This document shows, one piece after another, positions 39,441-48,981 of a DNA stretch of 64,000 bases (its first letter is position 1; each line of letters opens with the position of its first letter). Below the pieces are notes generated by a model that saw only the letters and a list, made by a program, of their open reading frames with translations, did no database searches and was not told the origin of the DNA. Source of the stretch: JALORV01 sp963780715. GTDB lineage: Bacteria > Pseudomonadota > Gammaproteobacteria > Burkholderiales > Burkholderiaceae_F. The stretch covers positions 1 through 64,000 of the forward strand of contig CAWADK010000022.1 in assembly GCA_963780715.1 (NCBI GenBank), read 5' to 3'. Made by a program: the position numbers and the translations under genes.

Positions 39441-40841
39441 TCACCGCAGCGCGCGCGCTTCGAAGCGGGCGAGCATCGTGCCCGCTGCGTCGAACAGTTC
39501 GAGGTGCTGACCGAGAACCTTCCACGTCCGGACCTGCGGCAGCGTTTCGAGGTATTCCTTTTCGGTGTCCATGCCGGCCACGCAGGCCATCATCGAACCC
39601 GCCAGCGCGCCGAAGCGGAGACTGTTGCCGTTCAGCTCGTAGCTGCCGGTGAACCGGTTGCAGCCGCCCGACCCCGTCGCGCGCTGGTGCGCACCGGCCG
39701 ACTGCAGGATCAGGCTGGGCTCGCGCTGGTTCGCGGCGGCGAGCACCGGCTTGCCGTTGAGCGCGGTCAGTTTCCAGTACATGTTGACCAGTTCGGCGGT
39801 GGCGAACCGCACGCCACAGGTCTCGCCCGGCCACACTCCGACGAAGCGCCGAACGAACAGTGTCGGCTGCGCCTTGCCGTTGGCTCCTGGCACGTTCCCG
39901 ACCTCGCCTTCGACGCTTGCCAGCAATTCATCGCTGGTCGCGCGGCGTGCGTCGTCATAGGCACGCTCGAGTGCCGCGTTCGCTGCAGACGGGGCGACGG
40001 GCCAGCGCTGCCGCGTCAGGCACTCGGTGAAGACGCCCGCGTCGCCCTCGCGGCGATACATGCCGCGCATCGTGAGGCGAGGCGCCATGGGCTCAAATTG
40101 CGGCCGGCGCGCCAGCGCGTAGTTCAGCTTCGACTCAATGTTTCGCCCGTCCTGATCCAGCAATCGCAGCGTGCCTGCATCGACGATGCGGAACCGCAGT
40201 GGCGCTTCGCGCCCGCCTTGCAGCACCAGCGTGCCGCGATCGCTGGCGACGGCCCACGCGCCGATGTCATAGGCGGGTTCGGTACTGCGGCCCTCGTAGA
40301 GCGTGCTGAGGAAGTACGAACCGTCGGGAAAGAGATTGAGCCAGTAGCGCAGCGACGCGCAGTCAGCGCAGGGCAGATCGCCTCTGAACGTGGCGGGCAG
40401 CGCCCCCAGTGGCGATCCCTGGGACGCGCCCACCAGGCTGGGCCGCGGGGCACCCGCCGCACGCAGCAGGACCGCCACTTCGCGACCGTGCCCGTACGTC
40501 AGCACGGGATAGGCGCGGTCGGTCGTCAGCGCGAGCTTGCCGTCGACAGTGATCGTCGCGCGCACCGCGTACCGGCGACGCGCGTCGACCTTGTTCGGAT
40601 CGAACTCGATCGCGAACGCAATCGGCGGACTGCCTGGGTTCTCGATCCGCACCGAGCCGATCACCTCCGCGGCGGCGCCGAGTCGCGAGATGTCCTCGAC
40701 GCGCGCCTCGAAGACCGCCGTCGCAGGCAGCGCCTCGTGCTGAAGGAAGGCAGCCGTGCCCGTGACCGTTTCGGCCTGGCCAGCCGTCGGCAGCGTGGCA
40801 AGCGCCAGAGCCAGCGTGCAGGAAAGTTGGCAAAGTCTCAT
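39441..40841 (-). CDS. YbaY-NlpE-META (HslJ) fusion envelope protein
   Basis: 466 residues with signal peptide (MRLCQLSCTLALALATLPTAGQA). Three modules in order: an N-terminal YbaY-like beta domain (VTGTAAFLQHEALPATAVFEARVED, IPF-type strands to about 110); an NlpE-like domain with FRGDLPCADCASLRYWLNLFPDGSY (the CxxC and L-x-L-x-x-D-x-x-Y signature); and a C-terminal META domain beginning YWKLTALNGKPV, with TGSGGCNRFTGSYELNGNSLRF and MACV. Normally these are separate heat-shock or envelope-stress proteins. The fusion suggests a surface/periplasmic sensor or adhesin-like protein. No lipobox Cys is evident at the cleavage site. Confidence 0.8.
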   Translation of the reverse strand: MRLCQLSCTLALALATLPTAGQAETVTGTAAFLQHEALPATAVFEARVEDISRLGAAAEVIGSVRIENPGSPPIAFAIEFDPNKVDARRRYAVRATITVDGKLALTTDRAYPVLTYGHGREVAVLLRAAGAPRPSLVGASQGSPLGALPATFRGDLPCADCASLRYWLNLFPDGSYFLSTLYEGRSTEPAYDIGAWAVASDRGTLVLQGGREAPLRFRIVDAGTLRLLDQDGRNIESKLNYALARRPQFEPMAPRLTMRGMYRREGDAGVFTECLTRQRWPVAPSAANAALERAYDDARRATSDELLASVEGEVGNVPGANGKAQPTLFVRRFVGVWPGETCGVRFATAELVNMYWKLTALNGKPVLAAANQREPSLILQSAGAHQRATGSGGCNRFTGSYELNGNSLRFGALAGSMMACVAGMDTEKEYLETLPQVRTWKVLGQHLELFDAAGTMLARFEARALR

Positions 40842-40932
40842 GCGATTCCGTGGACGCAGGATGGGAGGGACGGACCAAGCCTACGCCACGATCCTGCCGT
40901 GCCCGGCTAGCGACGCCGGACCAGCCGCTTCG

Positions 40933-40963
40933 AGCAAAGAAAAGCCCGCCGGGTCGGGCGGGC
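40933..40963 (-). terminator. Intrinsic terminator of the CHRD/PEP-CTERM gene
   Basis: Read on the minus strand: GCCCGCC (40963-40957), a 6-nt loop and GGCGGGC (40950-40944), then TTTTCTTT. Perfect 7-bp stem followed directly by a T tract, 20 bp after the stop codon at 40984. A textbook factor-independent terminator. Confidence 0.85.
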
Positions 40964-40983
40964 CGGGACGGATGCGGCAGCGT

Positions 40984-41574
40984 CTAGGGTCGATGCGCGC
41001 GACGACGAACGACGCCAAGCCCCGCAAGCGCCAGGCCAAGCAGCGCGATAGACGCTGGCTCCGGCACCTGGATCAGGGTTCCGCGGATCTCGCCCCCCGG
41101 GAACATCTGCGTGTGGATGTTCAGGTACGCCTCGCCCGCAAGCATGCCCGCGAGCAGGAAGTCGAACGCCGATGCCGGTGTTCCACCATGGTCCGTGATG
41201 AAGCCCGCCCGATAGGACGAGGCGAGCAACATGTCGAAGGTGTTCGTAAAGGTGCCGCTGGTGACGCCGAGCGGAAAGCCGATGAATGACGGCGTCTGCG
41301 TCGCCACCGGTGCATTGTCCGCCGCCGTGGGCGCGCAGCAATGGATGTGCGACGCGGTGGTCGGCCCCAGCAAGCCGCTGAAGGCGACATCCAGGGTCAT
41401 CAGCTTCAGGTCGGTGTCGATGTCGACCGTCGCGCTGCCGGTGCCGGGCGAGGCGTTTGCCGGATTCTCGTTGGCACCGCTCAGGCTGACCGTGAAATGA
41501 ATGATCGCCGCCTGGGCGATGCTCACTGCGATCAGGGACAACAACGTCAGCAGGGCAAGCAGCGTTCGCTTCAT
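40984..41574 (-). CDS. CHRD-domain protein with PEP-CTERM sorting signal
   Basis: 196 residues from ATG 41574. Signal peptide MKRTLLALLTLLSLIAVSIAQA. The CHRD domain is indicated by FTVSLSGANENPANASPGTGSA at its start, THIHC-like ASHIHCCAP and AYLNIHTQMFPGGEIRGTL at its end, the last being the domain hallmark (N-x-H-T-x-x-x-P-x-G-E-I-R-G). The tail is VPEPASIALLGLALAGLGVVRRR: a Pro-Glu-Pro box, a transmembrane stretch and basic residues, i.e. a PEP-CTERM signal cut by exosortase. Likely exported to the cell surface or matrix. An exosortase gene is expected elsewhere. Confidence 0.9.
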   Translation of the reverse strand: MKRTLLALLTLLSLIAVSIAQAAIIHFTVSLSGANENPANASPGTGSATVDIDTDLKLMTLDVAFSGLLGPTTASHIHCCAPTAADNAPVATQTPSFIGFPLGVTSGTFTNTFDMLLASSYRAGFITDHGGTPASAFDFLLAGMLAGEAYLNIHTQMFPGGEIRGTLIQVPEPASIALLGLALAGLGVVRRRAHRP

Positions 41575-41770
41575 GGGACACCTCCGCGGAATCGTGATGG
41601 CCACCGGTGGCAGCGAAGGGTTCGAGCAAGCAAGCAACGCACCAAGGCCGAAAATCAACGACCTGCGCGTGGCGCGTGGCGCCGATGTCAAGGCGATCGA
41701 CAGTGCGCCCGCGCGTGCGCGGCGTGTTTGCCGCGCCGAGGGACGGTCACGTCAAGTGGCAGGGTCGCTG

Positions 41771-42139
41771 TCACCCCAGGCAGAACACGTTCAGCTTGTT
41801 GCCGTCGAGGTCGCGGAAGTAGCCGGCATAGAAGCCTTCGCCCCGGGGGCCGGCGGGACCTTCATCCTTGCCGCCAAGTTCGAGCGCCTTCCGGTGGACG
41901 CGGTCGACCTTTTCCTTCGAGTTGACGACGATCGCCACCATCACGCCATTGCCGACGGTGGCCGGCTTGCCGTCGTAGGGCGTCATGATGCCGAGTGCCG
42001 GCTTGTCCATTGACACGCCCCACGCGTAGCCGCGGCCGAAGTCCATCAGGCGCTTGCCGCCGATTTCCGCGAGCAGTGTGTCGTAGAAAGCCGCGGCGCG
42101 CGGCAGATCGTTGGTGCCGAGCGTGACGTAACCGATCAT
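41771..42139 (-). CDS. VOC-family (glyoxalase-fold) protein
   Basis: 122 residues from ATG 42139. MIGYVTLGTNDLPRAAAFYDTLL is the first module and GNGVMVAIVVNSKEKVDRVHRKALELGG with FRDLDGNKLNVFC the second, the common lactoylglutathione-lyase-like fold. Metal-ligand His and Glu are only partly recognisable, so enzymatic activity is unsure. It is divergent from the SDR gene at 42231 (91-bp gap) and does not resemble the other VOC protein at 18913 beyond the fold. Confidence 0.85.
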   Translation of the reverse strand: MIGYVTLGTNDLPRAAAFYDTLLAEIGGKRLMDFGRGYAWGVSMDKPALGIMTPYDGKPATVGNGVMVAIVVNSKEKVDRVHRKALELGGKDEGPAGPRGEGFYAGYFRDLDGNKLNVFCLG

Positions 42140-42230
42140 CGATGACTCCGGGGAGTGGGAAACGGCGCGAGTGTAGTCACGGCGGCGGCGCACGCGGCGG
42201 ACGGTCGCGCGAGTAAGCTCGGCGCCCCGC

Positions 42231-42926
42231 ATGTCGAGTGAGGCGGCGATGGACCGTTCCGCACTGATTGTCGGCGCCGGCGTCGGCGTCAGCGCGTCGT
42301 TTGCGCGCGTGCTGACGAGTCATGGCTATCGCGTCGTGCTGGCCTCGCGCAGCGCCGCCGCACGCACGCCCGAGCTTCCGGACGCTCTGCGCATGGCCTG
42401 CGACGTCACGGATGCGCAGGCGGTGGCGCGGCTTTTCGAGCGCATCGACGCCGAATTGCCCCCGCTGGCCGTCGTGCTCTACAACCCGAGTTTCCGCAGC
42501 CGCGGGCCGCTGGTGGATCTCGTCGCCGACGACGTGCAGCGTTCGCTGCAGGTCACCGCCTTCGGGGCGTTTCTGGTGGCGCAGCAGGCCGCACGAAGGA
42601 TGCTGGCGCAGGGCTCCGGCGCGCTGCTTTTCACCGGCGCATCGGCGAGCGTCAAGGGCTACGCGCAGTCGGCGCCGTTCGCGATGGGCAAGTTCGCGCT
42701 GCGCGGCCTGGTGCAGAGCATCGCGCGCGAACTGGCGCCGCAGAACATCCATGTCGCGCACATCGTCATCGATGGCGCTGTGCGCGGCAGCGGCTACCCT
42801 GAAACAGCCCCGGACAGCCAGCTCGATCCCGATGCAATCGCCCAGTCGATGTGGCACCTGGTGCAGCAGCCGCGCACCGCGTGGAGCTGGGAGATCGAAC
42901 TGCGGCCGTGGGTGGAGAAGTTCTAG
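42231..42926 (+). CDS. Short-chain dehydrogenase with Tyr-to-Phe active site
   Basis: 231 residues; either ATG 42231 or the in-frame ATG 42249 could start. ALIVGAGVGVSASFARVL is a modified TGxxxGxG cofactor loop (G-A-G-V-G-V-S). LLFTGASASVKGYAQ supplies the Ser. The catalytic Tyr-x-x-x-Lys reads FAMGK in SAPFAMGKFALRGL, so the Tyr is Phe while the Lys remains. Several atypical SDR subgroups share this substitution and may bind cofactor without oxidoreduction. Stands alone, convergent with the helicase gene that ends 29 bp further. Confidence 0.85.
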   Translation: MSSEAAMDRSALIVGAGVGVSASFARVLTSHGYRVVLASRSAAARTPELPDALRMACDVTDAQAVARLFERIDAELPPLAVVLYNPSFRSRGPLVDLVADDVQRSLQVTAFGAFLVAQQAARRMLAQGSGALLFTGASASVKGYAQSAPFAMGKFALRGLVQSIARELAPQNIHVAHIVIDGAVRGSGYPETAPDSQLDPDAIAQSMWHLVQQPRTAWSWEIELRPWVEKF

Positions 42927-42954
42927 GCCGCGGTTCCGGAACCCGAGGAGATTG

Positions 42955-44772
<1,818 letters not shown>

Positions 44773-44966
44773 TGGCGCAGCGTAGCAGCGGGCACGAGAT
44801 GCGCCGGCGAAAGGAGCGTCTCCTCTAAGCTGCGCGTGGCAGCCGTCCGGTCAAGCGCCGAGACGGTTCGGCCGCAACGCCGCCGCCGAATGACCTTCAT
44901 CAGCAAGATGTCGGCGGCCGGTTGCTAGGCTCCCGTGCGTCCGACCCCCGACCTGACGAGCAATCC

Positions 44967-45506
44967 GTGGCCAACACCCTGCTGCTGTATTCCACCAACT
45001 ACGGTCTGTCGAAGAGCATCTGCGAGCGCATTCAGGCCAGCCTGCACGGCAAATGCGAGCGCGCCGAGGTTGCACCGCTGGTGGGCCATACCGTAGACCC
45101 GAACTCGTTCGATGCGATCGTCATCGGCGCCAGCATCCGCCACGGCAAGCACAATCCTGCCGTGCTGGAGTTCATCCGTGCCCACCGCTCGCTGCTGGAG
45201 TCGAAGCCGAGCGCGCTCTTTTCGGTCAACCTGGTGGCACGCAAGCCGCTGAAGAACACGCCGCAGACCAACCCATATCTGAAGCGTCTGGTCGCGCAAT
45301 CGCCGTGGAAACCGAGACTGCTCGGCGTCTTTGCTGGCGAGCTCGACTACTCGCGCTACGGGCCGGTCGACAAGCACATGATGCGGCTCGTCATGTGGAT
45401 CAACAAAGGGCCAACTGACTTCGCGACCAAGGTTCAGTTCACCAACTGGGACGAAGTGGAGCGCTTCGCGGAGCAGGTCGCGCAGCTCACCGCACATCGA
45501 ACCTAG
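44967..45506 (+). CDS. hemG: Menaquinone-type protoporphyrinogen IX dehydrogenase (HemG-like flavodoxin)
   Basis: 179 residues from a GTG at 44967. LLLYSTNYGLSKSICERI is a flavodoxin FMN-phosphate loop (T/S-x-T-x-x-T-x-x), and FDAIVIGASIRHGKHNPAVLEFI with LFSVNLVARKPLKNTPQTNPYLKRL is the HemG hallmark, including the long-chain insertion typical of this class. HemG oxidises protoporphyrinogen IX to protoporphyrin IX in haem synthesis and passes electrons to the quinone pool or a respiratory chain. The gene 13 bp downstream encodes a cytochrome-b561-like membrane protein, a likely electron partner. Confidence 0.88.
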   Translation: MANTLLLYSTNYGLSKSICERIQASLHGKCERAEVAPLVGHTVDPNSFDAIVIGASIRHGKHNPAVLEFIRAHRSLLESKPSALFSVNLVARKPLKNTPQTNPYLKRLVAQSPWKPRLLGVFAGELDYSRYGPVDKHMMRLVMWINKGPTDFATKVQFTNWDEVERFAEQVAQLTAHRT

Positions 45507-45518
45507 GCGCCAACCGCG

Positions 45519-46034
45519 ATGCGCGCGTTGCTGGATCGCCTCGCCAATCCCTTGCACGTTGTCATTGCGCTGGCGTGCACCTGGCTTGTTGTCAGCAGCC
45601 CGTGGCTTGGCATGTACCACCAGTTGCCCGAGGCGCCGGGCCTCGTGAACGGAAGTCATGTCGTGCTCGGGCTGGCCATGCTGCCACTCGGCCTCGTCTA
45701 CGTCGCGGCCTGCACGCTGGGCGGACGCTGGCGCCTGTACTTTCCCTGGCTCGGCGGGCAGGCGGCTGCGGTGGGCCGCGACCTCGCTGGCATCCTGCGG
45801 GGCGAGCGCCCCGGCAGTGAAGGGGGAGGTCTTTTCGCCACGATCGAAGGGCTGCTGTTGCTCGCGTTTCTGGCGGCGGCGGTGAGTGGCGCCGTGTGGT
45901 TCCTTGCACAGGGTGGCGACACCGCCGTGCTCTGGCGCAGCCTGCACAGTATCGCCGCGCGAGGTTTCGCGGTGCTGCTGCTGCTGCACGTTGTCGCCGT
46001 GTCGCTGCACCTGGTGGACCTCGTCCGCGACTGA
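45519..46034 (+). CDS. Cytochrome b561-like membrane protein next to hemG
   Basis: 171 residues, four hydrophobic segments: LHVVIALACTWLVVSS, NGSHVVLGLAMLPLGLVYVAACTLG, LFATIEGLLLLAFLAAAVSGAVWFLA and GFAVLLLLHVVAVSLHLVDLV. Membrane-located His residues at both ends (N-P-L-H near 13, G-S-H near 47, H-V-V and S-L-H near 157-163), plus a Leu-His-Ser-Ile-Ala motif near 142, match the di-haem b561 layout. Placed directly after hemG, it plausibly takes electrons from protoporphyrinogen oxidation to quinone. The assignment as a cytochrome is by pattern, not by full family match. Confidence 0.7.
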   Translation: MRALLDRLANPLHVVIALACTWLVVSSPWLGMYHQLPEAPGLVNGSHVVLGLAMLPLGLVYVAACTLGGRWRLYFPWLGGQAAAVGRDLAGILRGERPGSEGGGLFATIEGLLLLAFLAAAVSGAVWFLAQGGDTAVLWRSLHSIAARGFAVLLLLHVVAVSLHLVDLVRD

Positions 46035-46365
46035 CCTGGGTCGCACGGGACAGTCCGCCCGCTCCCGGATCGAACATCCGGATTAGGCCGTTCAGTTTCA
46101 CAAAAGCATGTCGTTGCGCACTATCGTGCAGCGAATAAATTGGCCGTTGCGCCTGCGCGATCGACGTGTGATTCGCGCCGGAAATTGCGGGCATTGGCAG
46201 CAACGAAACCAGGACGATATGCGTGGCGATGTTCTACCGGCCGAACCGTACGTGGCGGGCGGCGCGACCTGCGGCGCAAGCGGCCGGCTGCCTGGCGCTT
46301 CGACACGCAACCGCATCGTCTCGGCCGCGCGCATGAAGCGCGCCATGACACTCGTGAGGCGTGAA
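46035..46365. other. Gap upstream of the cytochrome-insert subtilase
   Basis: About 330 bp. The subtilase frame stays open upstream to 46108, but the residues there are not signal-like or conserved in appearance. The AT-richer patch around 46095-46140 is the likely promoter area; no clear boxes were identified. Confidence 0.35.
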
Positions 46366-48768
46366 ATGACACAATCGATGAAGCGACCCGGTCGGCTCGC
46401 CTGGGCGGCTGCAGCGTTGCTGTGCTTCAACCTGTCGTCGCTTGCGCATGCCCAGGACGTGAAGAAGGGCCAACCGGCCCCTGAGATCTATACCGGCCTC
46501 ATCGTCAAGTACAAATCGGTCGCGCCGGCGAAAGCGACGGCCACCAGCGCGACGACGATGCGCGCGGTGGAAGAGCGCGCGCGGGTCAGGATTGCGGCCT
46601 CGCGCCGGGGTGCGCTCGACGTAACGGTGTACCGCTTCGACAAGTCCACATCGGCGGCCGAAGCGCGTGCGGCGGCGACGCGCGTCGCGCTCGATCCTGA
46701 CGTCGAGTACGCCGTGCCCGACCAGGTGATGCACGCGATGCAGACCACGCCGAACGACACGGAATACGCGGCAATGCAGTGGACGCTGCAGGCACCGCCC
46801 GCGGTCGTCGGTGGAGCGAACCTGCCGCTGGCATGGCAGCGCACGACTGGATCGAACACCGTCGTCGTTGCCGTGCTCGACACCGGCATCCGCGCTGGCC
46901 ACCCGGATCTCGCCGGCCGACTGCTGACCGGCTACGACTTCATCAGCAGCGATGCCTACGCGGCACTGAACTATCCCGCCAACTGGAACGCCGCCGACGG
47001 CGACGGCCGCGATGCCAACCCGACCGACCCGGGGGACTTCCTCGACGACACCCTGCTGGCGCAGTTGCCGCCCAACCACGGCCTGCAGGCGCGGCCGAGT
47101 TCCTGGCACGGCACGCACGTGGCAGGAGCGATCGGCGCGGCGAGCAACAACGCCGTCGGCATCAGTGGTGTCGACTGGAGCGCGCGCATCCTGCCGGTGA
47201 GGGTGCTCGGCCGCAATGGGGGTTCGATGTCGGATGTCATCGATGGCATCGCATGGGCCGCGGGGCTCGCCGTTCCGGGCGTGCCCGCGAACGCCAACCC
47301 GGCGCGCGTCATCAACATCAGCCTGGGCGCGACGGGCGTCTGCAGCGCCGCCTATCAGGATGTCATCAATCGCGTCCGCGCTGCGGGCGCGATCGTCGTG
47401 GCGCCGGCCGGCAACGACGGTGCGCTGGTGGTTTCACAGCCCGCCAATTGCGAGGGTGTCATCGCGGTCACGGCGCACGCGCGCGACGGCGACAACGCGA
47501 GCTATTCCAACGTCGGATCGCAGGTGGCGCTCAGCGCTCCGGGCGGCGGCTGCGGTGCCGTCGCGCTGATCGATCTCGCCGGCGCGCAGGAAACCTTCAA
47601 CCAGTCCTGCGCCGGCTGCCACTCGATCGACTCACTGCGACAGCAGATCACGCGGCGGGCGCCGGCCGGCCTGACCTTCGCAAAGTCGCGCGCGGCGCTC
47701 AATTCGGCGCTAATGGGCGTCGATCTCGACGGGCAGGACACCGGTGACATGGCGGCGCTGGCGGTCGGACTCAACAACACCGCGCGCAACAACCTTGCCG
47801 GTGCCATTTCGCAGATTGCCTGCACCGGGCCGACCGACCGTGTGTTCTCCACGCTCAACCTCGGAACAACGACCCCCGCCATGGAAGGCTATGGCACCAA
47901 GGTCGGCACCAGCACCGCCGCATCGCACGTCAGCGGCACGATCGCGCTGCTGCTGTCGCTGGCTCCCCGCCTGACGGCCGACGAGGCGAAGTCCGTCCTG
48001 CAGGTCACGGCGCGTGCGCATCCCAAGGACACCTACTGCGCGATGGGAGGCACCGGTTGCGGTTCCGGCCTGCTCGATGCGAACGCGGCGGTCCAGCACG
48101 TCGTGACCAATCGGCCAACCGTGACAGCGGCACTGCAGCCCGCGGCACCGGGCGTGCGGCCCGGGGCAACATTCACACTCGTCGGCGACGTCAAAGCGGG
48201 CGGTGGCCGCATGCCGGCGACCACCGGCATGAGCTGGCGCCAGACCTCCGGCCCGGCGGTGACGATCCCCGCCGGCAGCGGCGCATCGGTCACGCTGACG
48301 GCACCGGCGACCTCCGGCATCCTGACGTTCGAATACGCAGCCACCGACTCGGCGGGCTATGCCGGCATGGCCGCAGTGGCGGTGACGGTGAACGGCGGGC
48401 CGACGCTGCTTCCAGTCACAGCCGGCAACGTGACCGCGAACCAGCCGATTTCCGGCACCGTCCGCGGCAGCGATCCGGAGTCCGACACCATCACCTACGT
48501 GCTGGTGGCCGGCCCGCCGGGGCTGACGGTCAATGCGAGCACCGGCGCGTGGTCCTGGACGCCCACGTCGGCCGGCAGCTTCGGCGTCACGGTCATGCCG
48601 ACCGACGCCTTCGGTAACGGCACTCCGGTCAATTTCACGGTCACCGTCGCGCCCGATCCGAACGCGAAGGACGGTGGTGGCGGTGCACTTCCAGGGTGGC
48701 TTGCGCTTTTGCTGTTCGCGCCTGCGTGCCTGCGCGCTGCTCGTCGACGACTTCCGCCGCGCATCTGA
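46366..48768 (+). CDS. S8 subtilase with embedded cytochrome-c-like CxxCH segment and GlyGly-CTERM-like tail
   Basis: 800 residues from ATG 46366 (AGGCG upstream). Signal peptide about 1-35, propeptide domain 45-130 (inhibitor I9-like), then the catalytic triad: Asp172 (VLDTGIRAGHPDL), His248 (HGTHVAGA), oxyanion Asn350 (PAGNDGA), Ser516 (GTSTAASHV). Between Asn and Ser lies an insert of about 70 residues with SCAGCHSID (Cys415, Cys418, His419) followed by DMAALAVGLNNTARNNLAG, resembling a class-I cytochrome c core. After the protease come Ig/PKD-like and cadherin-like modules. The end, GGGGALPGWLALLLFAPACLRAARRR, fits a GlyGly-CTERM (rhombosortase) signal. A surface protease that may carry haem. 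Confidence 0.85.
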   Translation: MTQSMKRPGRLAWAAAALLCFNLSSLAHAQDVKKGQPAPEIYTGLIVKYKSVAPAKATATSATTMRAVEERARVRIAASRRGALDVTVYRFDKSTSAAEARAAATRVALDPDVEYAVPDQVMHAMQTTPNDTEYAAMQWTLQAPPAVVGGANLPLAWQRTTGSNTVVVAVLDTGIRAGHPDLAGRLLTGYDFISSDAYAALNYPANWNAADGDGRDANPTDPGDFLDDTLLAQLPPNHGLQARPSSWHGTHVAGAIGAASNNAVGISGVDWSARILPVRVLGRNGGSMSDVIDGIAWAAGLAVPGVPANANPARVINISLGATGVCSAAYQDVINRVRAAGAIVVAPAGNDGALVVSQPANCEGVIAVTAHARDGDNASYSNVGSQVALSAPGGGCGAVALIDLAGAQETFNQSCAGCHSIDSLRQQITRRAPAGLTFAKSRAALNSALMGVDLDGQDTGDMAALAVGLNNTARNNLAGAISQIACTGPTDRVFSTLNLGTTTPAMEGYGTKVGTSTAASHVSGTIALLLSLAPRLTADEAKSVLQVTARAHPKDTYCAMGGTGCGSGLLDANAAVQHVVTNRPTVTAALQPAAPGVRPGATFTLVGDVKAGGGRMPATTGMSWRQTSGPAVTIPAGSGASVTLTAPATSGILTFEYAATDSAGYAGMAAVAVTVNGGPTLLPVTAGNVTANQPISGTVRGSDPESDTITYVLVAGPPGLTVNASTGAWSWTPTSAGSFGVTVMPTDAFGNGTPVNFTVTVAPDPNAKDGGGGALPGWLALLLFAPACLRAARRRLPPRI

Positions 48769-48783
48769 CGGCGCGGAGACGGC

Positions 48784-48805
48784 GCGGGCGGCCGCGGCCG
48801 CCCGC
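48784..48805. terminator. Perfect 22-bp palindrome after the subtilase gene
   Basis: A fully self-complementary GC palindrome (48784-48805) starts 16 bp after the stop codon. It has no T run, so it may be a rho-dependent-type or simple 3'-end stabilising hairpin, or coincidental in this GC-rich DNA. Confidence 0.4.
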
Positions 48806-48981
48806 CCTCCACGGACCTGACTGAAGCGGCCAGAGCAGCGGCGCCGCGGCTGGTCAGCATTGGTCACCCCAATTGCGCGGGCTCCGAAGGAGCCCGGCAA
48901 CTGCCGTGAGCGCGGGACATCAGCACGGCTTGCCGCTGGCACGGGAAGAGGGCATGCTCCTCGGCTTCCTTAGGCGCAGCG

